Assembly (NCBI GenBank): GCA_033002965.1
Contig: JAURVB010014610.1
Span: 310,001-374,000 of the forward strand
DNA: 64,000 nucleotides
Reading direction: 5' to 3'
From: Piper betle
Taxonomy: Eukaryota > Streptophyta > Magnoliopsida > Piperales > Piperaceae
Part shown: one piece after another, positions 1-11,542 of the stretch
Position numbering within the stretch: position 1 is the first letter of the stretch
Layout: each line of letters begins with the position of its first letter
The notes under the pieces: model-generated
The model's database searches: none
The model's input: the letters and a program-made list of their open reading frames with translations, nothing else
Told to the model about the DNA's origin: nothing
Program-made: the position numbers and the translations under genes

Positions 1-1790
1 ATAGTCGCTTAAGAAGATCAACTTGTAACTATATTCTCCATATTGCCAACCTAACTCTCATTTCAGACAATTCAGCCAGAGTTTTTGAAAAAAAAATTGA
101 ATATTATTATCTAATCTTATAGTTTAAATTCTTTAGATCTTAATTTTCTAATATCTCGTTTTATCGTTTTTTTATCATTTATTAATCGGTTATTGCAAAT
201 TATTTGTGAAAAATTTAAACATTAATAATATCACGTGATTATGAACATTTAAAAAAATCAAAACATTTATAAGTACTTATATCATATATATTGTTTAAAA
301 ACTCGTGATTTTGACTCATCATTTAAGTAGTTACATCATATTAGTACTTACAACGTATTGTTTGTATTTTATAATATTATTTAAAACACGAGATTTTGAC
401 TCGACTCACTAAGTTAGGAAGTGGAGCATGAATAGACGCCAAAATTGAGTTGGTGTCATTTATACAAAATTTTAAATATGTTGTTTTAAAAATAGTAATG
501 AAATGAATAATATATTAGCGGACTTAAAATTGATAATTATATTAATTCATATTATTTATAAATGTTAGTTAACTAATAATATTGATTTGTAAAAATGTAA
601 ATTTAAAGATAATAATATTTCTATATATTTTTTATTAGTTAATTCAAGGAGTCTTTGTTAATAAAGAGCCAATGAGGAAGTGAAATGAGTCGAGAATCTA
701 CGAAGTGGAGTGGATTTGAGAAGTCTTTGAGTTACAGAAACTATGCTTTGTACGCCTTAGCTAACCTGGATGTATACAATTAGACGTGGTAAATAAGCAT
801 GCATATACTATCAGATTTTCTTTCGGGCGATGTATGAATATTTTCATGTGTTGTACGTCGCTGCTTCAATGGCGTGTTCCTCCATAGAAATATGTCACTG
901 TACATGAGTACTCTAAATTATGACCCTGTGTAACCTCACCCATATCCCCCATGAGGAAGTTAACCATTTCTATCGTAATGTACACTTGTTTCCATCTCCC
1001 CAGCTTCAGATCGAAATGACACATACGATGCAACCATTTCTATAAAAAGTTTCGAGTAGTTGCCTTCCATATTCTTGGCATGAGACCTAAACCATTTAAT
1101 TAGCTCATCATAAAAATAAGATCAGTACGATGCTAGCATCTGCTGTGTAGTGTAATATATATGTATATAATTAACGAGACTATGCCACCGAAGTTATACA
1201 AAGGCACTAATATGCAATCTATCGAACTTCATGTGTGTGCTGCCATTTTGATGTTCTGTTGCAGATGGCAGTGTACTCTGCTCGAATATGCATGATTTCT
1301 CACCATGTACCACACTCAAAAGAATAACAGTACTACTACTGTCTTATATTGGTACCGCCAACTGATGAAGTGATCAGATTTCTCGTATAAAATTAACTAA
1401 GTTCACATATCATTAATCACTAGATAATTATACTCTGGAGCTTCATGATTACTGTTTAGCAGAAGATGAAGAAAACTAGTCTTACAAGCTGCGTCTTTCT
1501 TTCTTTCATTCCTTTTGGCACAAATTACAACCCATTTGAGAATCCTTTGCTCTGATTAATAACATTAATCGGAGAACCATTTTCACGATCTAGTTAATTA
1601 CTAAACCATGCAATATTAATTACTCAGAGATGTAACTATAGGAGCGTGCTATGGACTTGGTGACACCAATAGCTCAAATATTAACACAACCTAAAACCCA
1701 TCAAATTACAGACATCAATTACCATCAACTACTTAATTAATACATGGATATATTTATGTTTATATTCGTAATTATGATCACCTGTCTAGC
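1..1790. other. AT-rich intergenic DNA, no gene seen
   Basis: No convincing reading frame on either strand. An imperfect direct repeat is visible: a block ending in ACTCGTGATTTTGACTC near 300-318 resembles one ending in ACACGAGATTTTGACTC near 385-402. The part next to 1800 should hold the 3' UTR of the minus-strand glutaredoxin gene. Confidence 0.5.
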
Positions 1791-1800
1791 TACATAATGA

Positions 1801-2199
1801 TTAGCACACTTCACCAACTTCTTGTAACTTGGCTAGCAGCCTCCCACTAAGGTGGAGGGCCATGAGCGCCTCGAGCCCCCCCACCCTGCCCCCACCAATG
1901 AACACCACTGGGGCTCCCCCGTCTCCGTCGAGCCCCCCGAGCGCCGCCCCAGCGCCCTCGATCTCGGCCTCGTCGAGCTCGATCGCAGCCGGATGCACCC
2001 CTAAGGTCCCCAGCAGCTGCTTCACCACATGGCACATGCAGCACGAGGTGCGGCTGAAGATCACCACCGGATTCTCCGATATCAGCCGCCGCACCCGCTG
2101 CTCCGCCGTCTCGCCTCCGTCGATCGTCAGCGCAGTCACCGTCTTCTCCGTTGCAGACGCCGACGGCGCCTTTCTCCCCGCCACCATCTCCATTAGCAA
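1801..2199 (-). CDS. CC-type (ROXY-class) glutaredoxin
   Basis: Intact single-exon frame of 132 aa. Glutaredoxins of this land-plant-specific class are small thioredoxin-fold proteins that act in nucleus and cytosol, mostly by binding TGA bZIP factors. The active site CCMC sits at about residues 53-56 in the context FSRTSCCMCHVVK. The conserved glutathione-side segments follow: the APVVFIGG strand at about residues 95-102 and GGLEALMALHLSG near residue 115. The first Met is used as start; two further Met codons (residues 3 and 5) are equally possible. The C-terminus is LAKLQEVGEVC and lacks the ALWL motif that many ROXY proteins use to recruit TOPLESS, so this member may not repress through that route (inference). 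It is GC-rich, unlike the flanking DNA. The promoter carries TGACGTCA and CACGTG sites, listed separately. Confidence 0.92.
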   Translation of the reverse strand: MLMEMVAGRKAPSASATEKTVTALTIDGGETAEQRVRRLISENPVVIFSRTSCCMCHVVKQLLGTLGVHPAAIELDEAEIEGAGAALGGLDGDGGAPVVFIGGGRVGGLEALMALHLSGRLLAKLQEVGEVC

Positions 2200-2290
2200 A
2201 GCTTCTGATCAGTCTAAGGATGCAATGTTTGAGGGCTTGTGTTAGTTATAAGAGGTGGAGTGAGGGGCCCAAGTCACATGGAGATTGGAG

Positions 2291-2350
2291 TGACGTCAGC
2301 CGTACGCAATCACGTAATCATGACGTCAGGTGCGCTGCATGTCCCACGTG
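2291..2350. promoter_or_regulatory. Paired TGACGTCA palindromes and a G-box upstream of the glutaredoxin
   Basis: TGACGTCA occurs at 2291-2298 and again at 2321-2328, exactly 30 bp apart start to start. A CACGTG G-box follows at 2345-2350. TGACGTCA contains the TGACG core bound by TGA-class bZIP factors, and CACGTG is a bZIP/bHLH site. They lie about 90-150 bp upstream of the minus-strand glutaredoxin start codon. A possible TATA motif (reverse complement of TTATAAG at 2246-2252) lies between them and the gene. Function is inferred from motif identity and position. Confidence 0.55.
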
Positions 2351-2409
2351 CATGGTCTCGCGTACTTGGCACGCTGCACGAATTTGGAACGTCCGATAGA
2401 GCCATCTCA

Positions 2410-3800
2410 TAATTGTATGTACTTGCACCAATAACAGTATGCCACGTAGGAACAATTATATTGTATTTTTAAGTGATAAATATATATATATATATTATGC
2501 GAATAACTATAGTTAGTTATGCAATTGTGTGTTAGTTTCCCACTTTTTATTTATCAAGAAAACTTTGTTTATTATAATTTGTAAGAAGCAGTGTTTAATT
2601 TGTCCATCTCAAATTAACAACTACCACAAAGATTATAATTTTTAAAAAAATGATGCATTTATTTTTAAATATATTGAATTCTTTTTTTTTGTTGGTCAAA
2701 ATAGTGAATTCATGTTGGAAGAACTAAATCAAAAAGTAATATATTTATGATCAGGTGACAACTTCCTAACAAAAGTAAAGCATTTTCCGCATCAAAAGGC
2801 CTAATTGTAAGTTGTAAAGTCCAACTCCCAGCTCAACCCAATCAAAGCTTCAACTCCAGCAATAATGGGTTCGCTTTAGACAATATGGTTGGGTACAGAA
2901 GATGGAGATTTTGAAGTGGGAGCTACTATTGGTGGGGGAGGGGGTGTCTGCCATGCCAAAGCATTGGAAGCAAAAGAAGAGGAAGAAATGGGGTCAAAAG
3001 TCAAAAGCAGAAAAGGAGAAACAGAAGCATTTTCAAGGGGAGGGGAGAAAAATTACGTCACCCAAGAGCTTGAAATTATGGAATTGGAGAATATCACAGT
3101 TTACAACAGTACATGATGACATTTAAGGCTTGTCGTGGTGGGTTTCCATTAAATTAAAGGTTGCAAGTTGGTGGCAACACAAGCTGGCAGTAGCTGCAGG
3201 GCCAAGTTGAAGCAAGAGATTCACAAAGATTGTTGACGAGAAAGCAACATAGAAAAAGGTTGTACTAGAGCCAGTGAGGCACAACCACATATGCATATCA
3301 ATTTGGGAATGAAAGAGTTGAAACTTCAATATCATGTCCATCATATAAGTGAGTCAAAATTTGCATTATGTGTAGCTTTACAATGGAATATCCTCAATAG
3401 AATCTGCTGCAAAAACAACAATAGAATAAACGCTGGAGCAAAGCATATAATATATGTATGTATGTATATATGTGGTGATATACAAATGAGGACAATATTG
3501 AAGAGACATAAAATCAGTATGAGAGATTTAAGGCATGCATGCGTGAAAAGAGTGCAGTGGATCTTAGCCAATAGCGGGGTTCTAGTTAAGAGCTTAGTGG
3601 GAGACCATGACAAGCAGTTTAGAAAGGCTTTAAACTTGTTATAGCAGCGGAAAAATGGCCTTTTGTCAGGCATTGCAGAGAGGGGGAGAAAAGGCTAGTT
3701 TCTTGGTGGGAACCAGCATTGAGCCGCACATTTGAGGAGCAGGACTTGGAGATGCCTATTGTTGACGCTCAGGGAGACGCCCATGGTCCTCACCATTGAT
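2410..3800. other. Intergenic DNA, no supported gene
   Basis: A short (AT)n run lies near 2479-2494. The overlapping small frames between 2889 and 3670 on both strands have no recognisable domain or splice structure, and I do not call them genes. Confidence 0.4.
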
Positions 3801-3959
3801 GATCCCCATCATTAACGGTCAGGTGCAAAGGGCGCCTCCATCGGCGTCTGAAGCAGGCATTTTCTTCGATGATTGAATTTATCAACGGTCATCATCAGGT
3901 GCATCTGGGGCGCATGCAATGCCCATTCTGTTGGTGGAGATACTTCTCTACAATTTCCA

Positions 3960-4043
3960 ACATAGTTTATAGCTGAGCCACATGACGCCGGTGAAGACGC
4001 TACATAGTTTATAGCTGAGCCACGTAACGCCGGTGAAGACGCT
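3960..4043. repeat. 42-bp direct tandem duplication
   Basis: Two adjacent copies, 3960-4001 and 4002-4043, differ at two positions (CATGAC versus CGTAAC). Related, more diverged sequence continues to about 4180: a segment around 4058-4102 ending in a GGTGGAGACACACG-type motif recurs at about 4132-4178. The area looks like an old locally duplicated block. Confidence 0.8.
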
Positions 4044-4299
4044 GTGGGTTTCCGCCGTCGATCATCCGGAAATCGATGGTGGAGACACACGGCTTCGCTC
4101 TTACCGGTGAAGACATTTTGCATTTCCACTATTGATCATCCTGAGAATCGACGGTGGAGACACACGACTTTGCTCTTGGGAGGAGTTAAAACTTTTCTTT
4201 ATAGCTTGCATGCAAGAGCCGTACTGATACCTTCTTCTTTAGGGGAGTTGATTTCTTATAGAAGCTCTATCACGAATCACCATCGTTAATTTGGAGATG

Positions 4300-5445
4300 A
4301 CTTTACAGTTGTTAGGCTACAAAAATGTACGTTGTCCAAAAATGGGTTAACTAATTAATTTTAATGGCCTTGGGGTACATCAAGGGCAGCCTTAAACTTG
4401 TATAAATTGTAATCAAAGCCCCAATAAAAAATAAGAGATTAGATTAATTAAAATATAATAATTTTTTTGAAAAATAAATTATTATAAATTATTTTCTTAT
4501 TTAATTAGACTTTTCTACCATTAAAACTACAATCTATCTCCTTATTCAATGACAACTTATTTCTAAAATTAGAATCTATTTTAACATAGACGATTTATGG
4601 CATTGCATCCTACCCAAATAAAATTTTCTCCTTTTGGTTGGTTTGGTACTCTTCTTTTCCATCTTCAACTCTGCCTTCTCTTCTCTTCTGAAATTCTCTA
4701 CCAACTTTAATTCTCTTTTAGTTTAATTGATGAGATTTGGGGTAAAATGAACTGTATTACATGTTATGTCAAAGTCAAAAGGTTTTGGTTTTAAATACAA
4801 CCCCTAAATCTTTTTGTTAAACAAGGACTTGCAATTAGCATGCTAATTTTAAGAGCCCGTCCCCATTAGTTTAAATTGATGGTTTCATTTCTCAAAAATA
4901 ATTAATTAAGTTAAAAATCATAAACACAACCTCACTAATATATCTGTTCTTATCCGAAAGGCATCGGATACGAGACTAACTAATTAGGGATCTTACAACT
5001 AATAACATATAAATTACAGTAAAGAACATGAAAAAAATTCAAATTACCATAAAATTAACATCTTCATGATCAAGGTATCTTGTTATTAGTTTGAGAAAGA
5101 AGTAAGGAATCTCACTCAAATGCTCTTAGATAACTGGGCCTAGTTGAATAAATTTGCGTTAAACAATAATTCCCATCCGAGAATGCATCTCCAAACATAT
5201 CACAATATCAACCTGAGTTCCCCATTGCAGAGTGGAAAAACTCGATCTTTGTAATTTAGTTGAGTTCTTAATTTCAAAATGTTGTTCTCGCATGATTCTG
5301 TTTGAACAATCGATTTTGGGTAGATGTCGATCTTGATGATGGAGTTTGTTAACTGTTACTCATTGACGTTTGGATTGCAGCGAATATGGTTGTCTTCTTC
5401 AGAAGCTTTTCCCGCCAATGACAGTTGGTTCGTATTTTTTATGTT
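4300..5445. other. AT-rich intergenic DNA
   Basis: No gene recognised. A pyrimidine-rich stretch at about 4625-4720 resembles plant leader or promoter sequence and might belong to the exon-like blocks further right, but no reading frame supports it. Confidence 0.3.
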
Positions 5446-5845
5446 TTTGGTAGAATAATTGCGTTGCTGGTAGAAAAATTCTGTCTTTGTTGGTTGGTTG
5501 AATGAATTTCCACTTCTGTTGCTTATTTCAAATCACTTGCTTTTTTGGTAAAAAAAATTGCATTTCTGGTAGGAAAGCTCTATCTTTGTTTGTTGGTTGG
5601 TTGATTGAATTACCACTTCTCTTGCTTATTCAAAATCACTTGCTTAAGTTGAAAATTTTTTCATGATTTGTGAACATTGCTTCTGATGAACTACATGAGA
5701 CATTGAGTAGATAATTTTTCGGTATCTTGTTTAGTAGCTTTACAGGGCAATGGCAACTGCTTTCACTTTGTTTTTGTTTGGTAGAATAATTGCATTGTTT
5801 TAAAAAAAAAACTCTATCTTCGTTGGTTGGTTGGTAACGTTGGTC
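5446..5845. repeat. Imperfect ~100-bp repeat in three copies
   Basis: Copies run from about 5446 to 5540, 5541 to 5642 and 5777 to 5845 (partial). Shared landmarks are TTGGTAGAATAATTGC, a CTCTATCTTTGTTGGTTGG-like segment and, in the first two copies, a CACTTGC end. The first two are head to tail; the third is separated by about 135 bp. Confidence 0.6.
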
Positions 5846-6084
5846 GGTATCCTCTTACTTCTAAATTTAATTATCAATAGCAATTTTTTGTGTTCTTTCT
5901 CACAATTCTTAATTAGATGCAGAGTGCTGAGCTTTAATTGTTATCTTAATATTGTTTATGTATGACTTCGAGCTTGATTTCTGGTCCTTTTTGGTCTATG
6001 TCTATTGTAGGTATGGCGTAAAACATTTTCTTAATCTTATGTTTGCACATTTCCTTTCAGCAAAATTTTGTTTGTTCCAATGCA

Positions 6085-6800
6085 GGAACAACCAGATTGC
6101 TCGAGCCATTCTAGGAGCTAATCTACATGGTGCTTTTCTTCTTGGTAATCACCATGTCCTGCATAAGATGTGTGTTAAATAACCTTTCGTTTTCAGGATG
6201 GATGAAGTTTTAAGTTATCTCTTTTGCGGATGAATGATTTTTTTTTCTTATTCTAGTTGGGCAACAAATTTATAAAAAGTATGAATCACATTCCATTTTC
6301 AACCACTTTAAACACTGCCCCCTTTGTTTTTACAAATTAGGCCTGTTCGATTCTCGCTTTCACCTTTTCATGTCATTAAATTTATCTAGTGGTTAACCAA
6401 GTCTCACCCTAAAGGCTAAGTTATTTTTCCTGCCTTCTTTTTGTAGTTTTTGAATGCAGGGTGAGTGCCTATATCAGAATGATTGGTATTATGATTCAAG
6501 AAACTGCTGAAACTTTTGGGTTCATTACATGAGAGAACAAGTTTTGAGGTAGGCAACTTCATGTTCTTCATGTTTAAACTCGCCTTCTGGTGCATAGTGA
6601 AAGAATTGTAATTCGCAAGAATCCTAATTTAGATTTTCGTGTGGAGTATACCTTTCAGCATTTCTGATAATTTTTTCCTGTAAAAGTGAAATTAATTTCT
6701 TGACGTTATTGTTGTTTTCTTATATTAATATGTGCAGTTGTGCTTAAAAAGCCTCTGTATGTATGCTTCAAGCTTCTCGTTGGAAGACCACACTATATGG
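6085..6800 (+). other. Exon-like blocks with no reading frame (possible noncoding transcript)
   Basis: Three blocks have plausible plant splice borders on the plus strand. One starts after AATGCAG near 6085. One lies at about 6460-6549 between GAATGCAG and GAG|GTAGG. One starts after GTGCAG near 6739. T-rich intron-like sequence separates them. None carries a conserved protein frame. A spliced noncoding RNA or a decayed gene would both fit, and chance occurrence of splice signals is not excluded. Confidence 0.2.
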
Positions 6801-7044
6801 GACTAGCTTCGTTCTAGAAAAAAATGGCAGTTGATGATTTTGCTTCATAAAGGTGGAATTTACGCGGAGCTATTTTTCCCCAAGACAAGAATACATGTTT
6901 TTCATGATTAAGATCAGAAAAGAAAAGGATCAGAAAAAACGAAGAAGAAGAATTAGAAGAAGCTGACGTGAGAATGTCTTCGGAGATTTACTTGATGGGT
7001 GGTTCAATTTTTTAACTGTTCATTTTCTAGACAACCCAGTAAAA

Positions 7045-7071
7045 AAGTGCACAAGCTTTCTTTGTGCACTT
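7045..7071. repeat. Short perfect inverted repeat
   Basis: Arms AAGTGCACAA (7045-7054) and TTGTGCACTT (7062-7071) enclose a 7-nt spacer. No miRNA-length stem or terminator context is visible. Confidence 0.5.
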
Positions 7072-7693
7072 CTGAAAGCATCTTCTATATATGCCTTGGC
7101 CCATCTTCCTGTATTCGCGTTCTTTTCTCTTGAAAGTCCATTGCTACCCTCTTAGGTGGAAATTGTAATTGGATATTCAAATCCTCAAAAGCGAACGTAC
7201 ATTTTTTTCTAAAAATATATGCATTCTTTGATTGTTAGCCAACCTGCATGATTGGTATCCACATGCTTTTGATAGTCTTATCTATATTAATATTTACAAG
7301 ATATGTCTCTGATGTTTGTCTCGGTATACAACTCGCTGGTGACAGCGTTCTTACGTTGTTTATGATTCTGGTGTTTGTCTCAGAATTTATGCTTGTGTTC
7401 ACTTTACACACGAAGAAGACAAGACGAGCTGCAGGAAGGGAGGCCAGTGCATGCAAGTAAAGAAAAAGAGTAACCTTGGAATACTTGGATACTTACTGCT
7501 TACTTCCTCTGGCAGCTCCCACTGGTTGGTTGGCAGAAAACTGGGAAATGGGTCACGAGAAAGAAACGAGGAAAAGCTACCTATCAATCCCCGTTGTATT
7601 GGTTTAGACGAGCAAAACAGCACTGTAAAACTCACCCCTCCCCCCCAAAAGTGTAGCTATTGCAGACTGCTTATCTAGTTTGGGCCCGGGGCC

Positions 7694-8390
7694 TTGGTTG
7701 GTGTTGCTGTAATCCTGCTAGCCGTTGTCATGAATACTGTGCTTCCAGCCAAGGCAGTCATGGCATATGGTAATACAAATCTGTCAGGTTGTGAGGCAGA
7801 CAAGATGCTTGATGCTCTGGTAGTTGTAAGGCATGATTGTTGGCCTTTCAATGCCTTGCCCAGATTGATATATTTATCGGCTAATTTTGCATGCTTGTAT
7901 GATTCAAAGTGATTCCCTTCTTAACAGCACTGTGTGTTCTTCCCATCTGAACCATTCCTTGTTATTATGCACAACACAAGGTGGGCACCTCGCATTTTCT
8001 CAAAAATTTCTCTGTTTTGTGGAGAAGGACCCACCGGAATTGCCTGTGTTGCGATCACAGCAGGCACCATATGAATGTGTCCAACGTCACAAATGTTTCT
8101 TTCCCTCTTGGATCCAACTCCACATTGCACATGGGAGCATCCAGCTTGCTAACAATGGAGAAACTTGTGCTCTCATCTTTTGATCTTTTCGGCATGGCCT
8201 TTTCCTGCCCAGAACCAACACAAGATTGGATAAGCTCAAGCTCTCGGCTCCCCTTGTCTACGCCAACGTCCAAGATCCAAGCACAGCACTGATAACTTTA
8301 AAAGAACATTGCTGCAGCCCAGACCAAGTAACATATATGGTGCACAAATTTTATGATCAATCTTTGAACATGTCATTACTCCAAGGTAAG
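7694..8390 (+). other. Unidentified coding-like patch
   Basis: This stretch is less AT-rich than its surroundings and several plus-strand frames are open, most convincingly 8226-8383, which ends at a good donor (CCAAG|GTAAGAAT). The translated pieces match no family I recognise, and the frames break several times over about 700 bp. It could be a decayed gene, one exon of an unknown gene or transposon-derived DNA. No function is proposed. Confidence 0.25.
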
Positions 8391-8479
8391 AATATTATCC
8401 GTTCATTGTTTTGGGTTTGTTTGAAAACAGCTTTAATCATTGTCTATGCAGATGATATATAACAGGAACCAATTTTTTC

Positions 8480-11400
8480 ATTTATTACTACAAGGTCAAG
8501 GATTTGACTCCAGAGCGCTTTTTGATGCAGCTTGCAAGAAGACATGAGATGCCATGTTAAAGAAGCACGACAGAGTAAAACAAATGAAAATCTCATGTGG
8601 GTTTATCAAATCTTTCTTCCCCAGAAGCATCTTCATGCGCTATATTCTTGCTGCAATCCGGACATAATAGGAACAAGGATTTTAGGCCCTTGGTCAAGTC
8701 AATAACACCTCATTGGGACCATATATCATCAAAAATTTTGCGTGCCAACTAATGTTAGTACTTTAATTGATTGGTTAAACCAATGTTTTTGACATGATCA
8801 GAATCATGAAAAACACTGATCATCCGGAAAAAAAATTATTCTTGGTTCTGCAGAGTTGAAGGTCTGTAGGTTCACTATTCCTCACTTTGCCATTCCCAAA
8901 CACATGAACAGGAATATCATGTGATCCTCCAAGTGTTTATGCATAGTAAACAATCAATCAATCCACTTATAATGTTCTTGTCTGTCTTTTCTTGTGTCCT
9001 TAGCATGATCAACTTGGGGATAAACAAATGAAGTAACACACATAACAGGACAAAACAATAGTAATCAATCTTGTTATTGAATACGAATGTGGAAGATAAA
9101 CAAGAGCTAAGTGAAAGCTCTAGCACCCAAAAATACTGTTGCATCGACAAGGACATGAACAACTTTTCCAATGGTGTCACTGTTGCTGGCACAATTCTGA
9201 CTCTTTTTTAGTAGTTTGGATTAACTATAAGCCTAATTATAATTTTATATATTGTTCTGAGCAAATTTCATTAAAATTCTTATCCTGCTCGGAGTAAGGT
9301 CATTTCATACAACTCTAATGATCTTGTATTAATTAGTGCTTAAATGAAAAGCTTTGCAACATTTTTATATGCGTCCATCTATTAGTCTTCATGATTTGCT
9401 ACTCTTAATTAATCTATAATACAAATCTATTAGTCTTCTATGTGATGCAATTATCTGGTACAGTTTTAAGAACCAATATACACAAACTCCAATAAAGCCT
9501 GCCTGTTCCAACACAACTATCCAAATTGTGAAAATTGAATGGACGTTTATTTGATGTTTTGGTAAAAAAAAACCCACCTCACATATATATTTTTTCCAAA
9601 GTTGGTCACCTCATATATATTAATAAAGGACTAATTCAGGTCATGTCAATTACAAAAAAAGTATCAAAATTGATTTGTAAAATTTTTTTCAACGCTTAAA
9701 GAGAGAATTGGTCCTTGTGTCGGAAACCAGTTTCTTCTTTTTTCTTGTCTATATTTTTCGGTGGACATGAAATAAAGGATGCATCTTTTTTCCACGGTGA
9801 TGGCCTTTTCGGCCAAACTCCACCTAAGTGCCTTTTTTTCTTATGAGCTCACTATTTTTAATTTGTTTAATCAAATTGCATCTAATTTTTTCTTTAACAT
9901 GTATCATTAATTTTTTCGATGTTCCTTCTACGGGCCATTAATTTTTTTTTGAAGGGCGCGATTAACTAGCCAGGGATAAGATTCAAAATCAAATAATAGT
10001 GCCTTGACCTAGAGCAATTGAGATTCGGGCTTTGAGGTGATGAGTGATCCAATCCAAATAACACATAATATTTTCAGCTTTATTAGCATTAAATTCGGAT
10101 CGATCGAACATAATAGAAGACTTAAGAAACCCACTTCTTTAGAATTAAGCTAACACAAATTACAATTAAATATCATGGTAGCTTTTCAATTATATTCAGG
10201 TTTAGCCACACGCCAATGGAGCAAATCCATCGACGTGCATATTTCTTTTTCCAAAGCCAAAAGTTCGGCTATAAACACATTTATGTATCGCTTTTGTTTC
10301 TATAAATCTATTATTGCAATGATAATAATAATGATCTTGAAGCAGGATTGTTGGGTTTTCCGCATGGATGAGAATATACAATAATTTGTTAAAAAAAAAG
10401 CTCAAAGAACATAAGAACCATATAATGTTGAATGCCGATGAGTACAAAAAGGGGTTGAGATAAATAATCAAAGGTTGATTGATGAAAGTAGATCAGCAGG
10501 AACTGTTTCCCATGAGCATGTCTGCTTTGGGATACAATCAATAAACCAATCATGTCACCTAAAGTTGACATAGACCCGCTTTTACTGTACTCCCAAAGTA
10601 AATAAATCAAGGTGTTATCATTCACCACAAATAATTGCCTCTTTTACTCCACTTTTTAACCCTAAGTTTTTTAACGAAAAGCTCATACAAGCTCAATCAT
10701 ACAACAATTACATCATTATCATCATCATCATCATTATTGTCTATTCTTAATCATCATCATAAATAAGCCTCATCGGAAGCATAACATTTTAAGCACTAAT
10801 TAACTCTTGTTATTTTTACATTCGAGATTATTGTCATGCTTGTGTAATGCATTAACATTTTTGACGTTACCATCATGATAAATCTATTTAGCTGGTGAGA
10901 TTAATAATATCATGAAAGTTATCGAAGGAGAAAAATATATACTTGCTACTTGGATTGATTAAATAATGTCCTGCGTTTATAATTGTTTAGAGTGTCATTG
11001 ATGGGTATCCACTGTAATATACAAGCTTTGTTCACATTTTTTTGTGGGGTAGTGATGGGTGTGAGCTGATTGAGCAGTATAGTTGTCTACAGACAACACA
11101 TGGTCATCTAACAAAGCTGCTCAAAAAAATTTGTGGTATATACTCCCTTTCATCTACGCTACATACAACCCTTCTCTCCTCTCTTCATCTTTCTCCTTCT
11201 CCCTCTTTCTATCAAATTTATGATACGGCAACTTGAATCTATAAGGGAGATGATGCAGCAGGAGTAGCAGCTCATCCTGAAACAATCCTGTTGCCAGTTT
11301 GACAAGATTTCCTTCTCTCTAACTTGTTTTCTTTTGTCTTGTCCCTTCATCTCACAAGAGTTGGCGTCGTACTAGATCTGTGTGAAGAAACTATTGCTTT

Positions 11401-11540
11401 CCTGTTGTTGTTAGGGAAGGAGCAGAAAATTTTCGTGCTTATTCTCACTGATCTAATCCAAATGTCTGTTGGGTGGTGAGCTCATACTCCATAGAACCGG
11501 ATATTTTGAAATTCACAGCTGCTAGCAGATTTTTATAGGT
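8480..11540. other. AT-rich intergenic DNA and IDD upstream region
   Basis: No gene seen between 8480 and 11100. A short ATC-type microsatellite lies at about 10711-10738. A pyrimidine-rich tract of TTCTCTCC repeats at 11168-11212 sits about 330 bp before the IDD start codon and is typical of a plant 5' leader. Confidence 0.4.
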
Positions 11541-11542
11541 GG

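Noticed and set aside
2889..3673. Cluster of overlapping 70-117-codon frames
   Set aside because: Frames overlap on both strands with simple composition; no motif or promoter.
7045..7071. Inverted repeat as a microRNA precursor
   Set aside because: Arms are only 10 bp and match no known miRNA.
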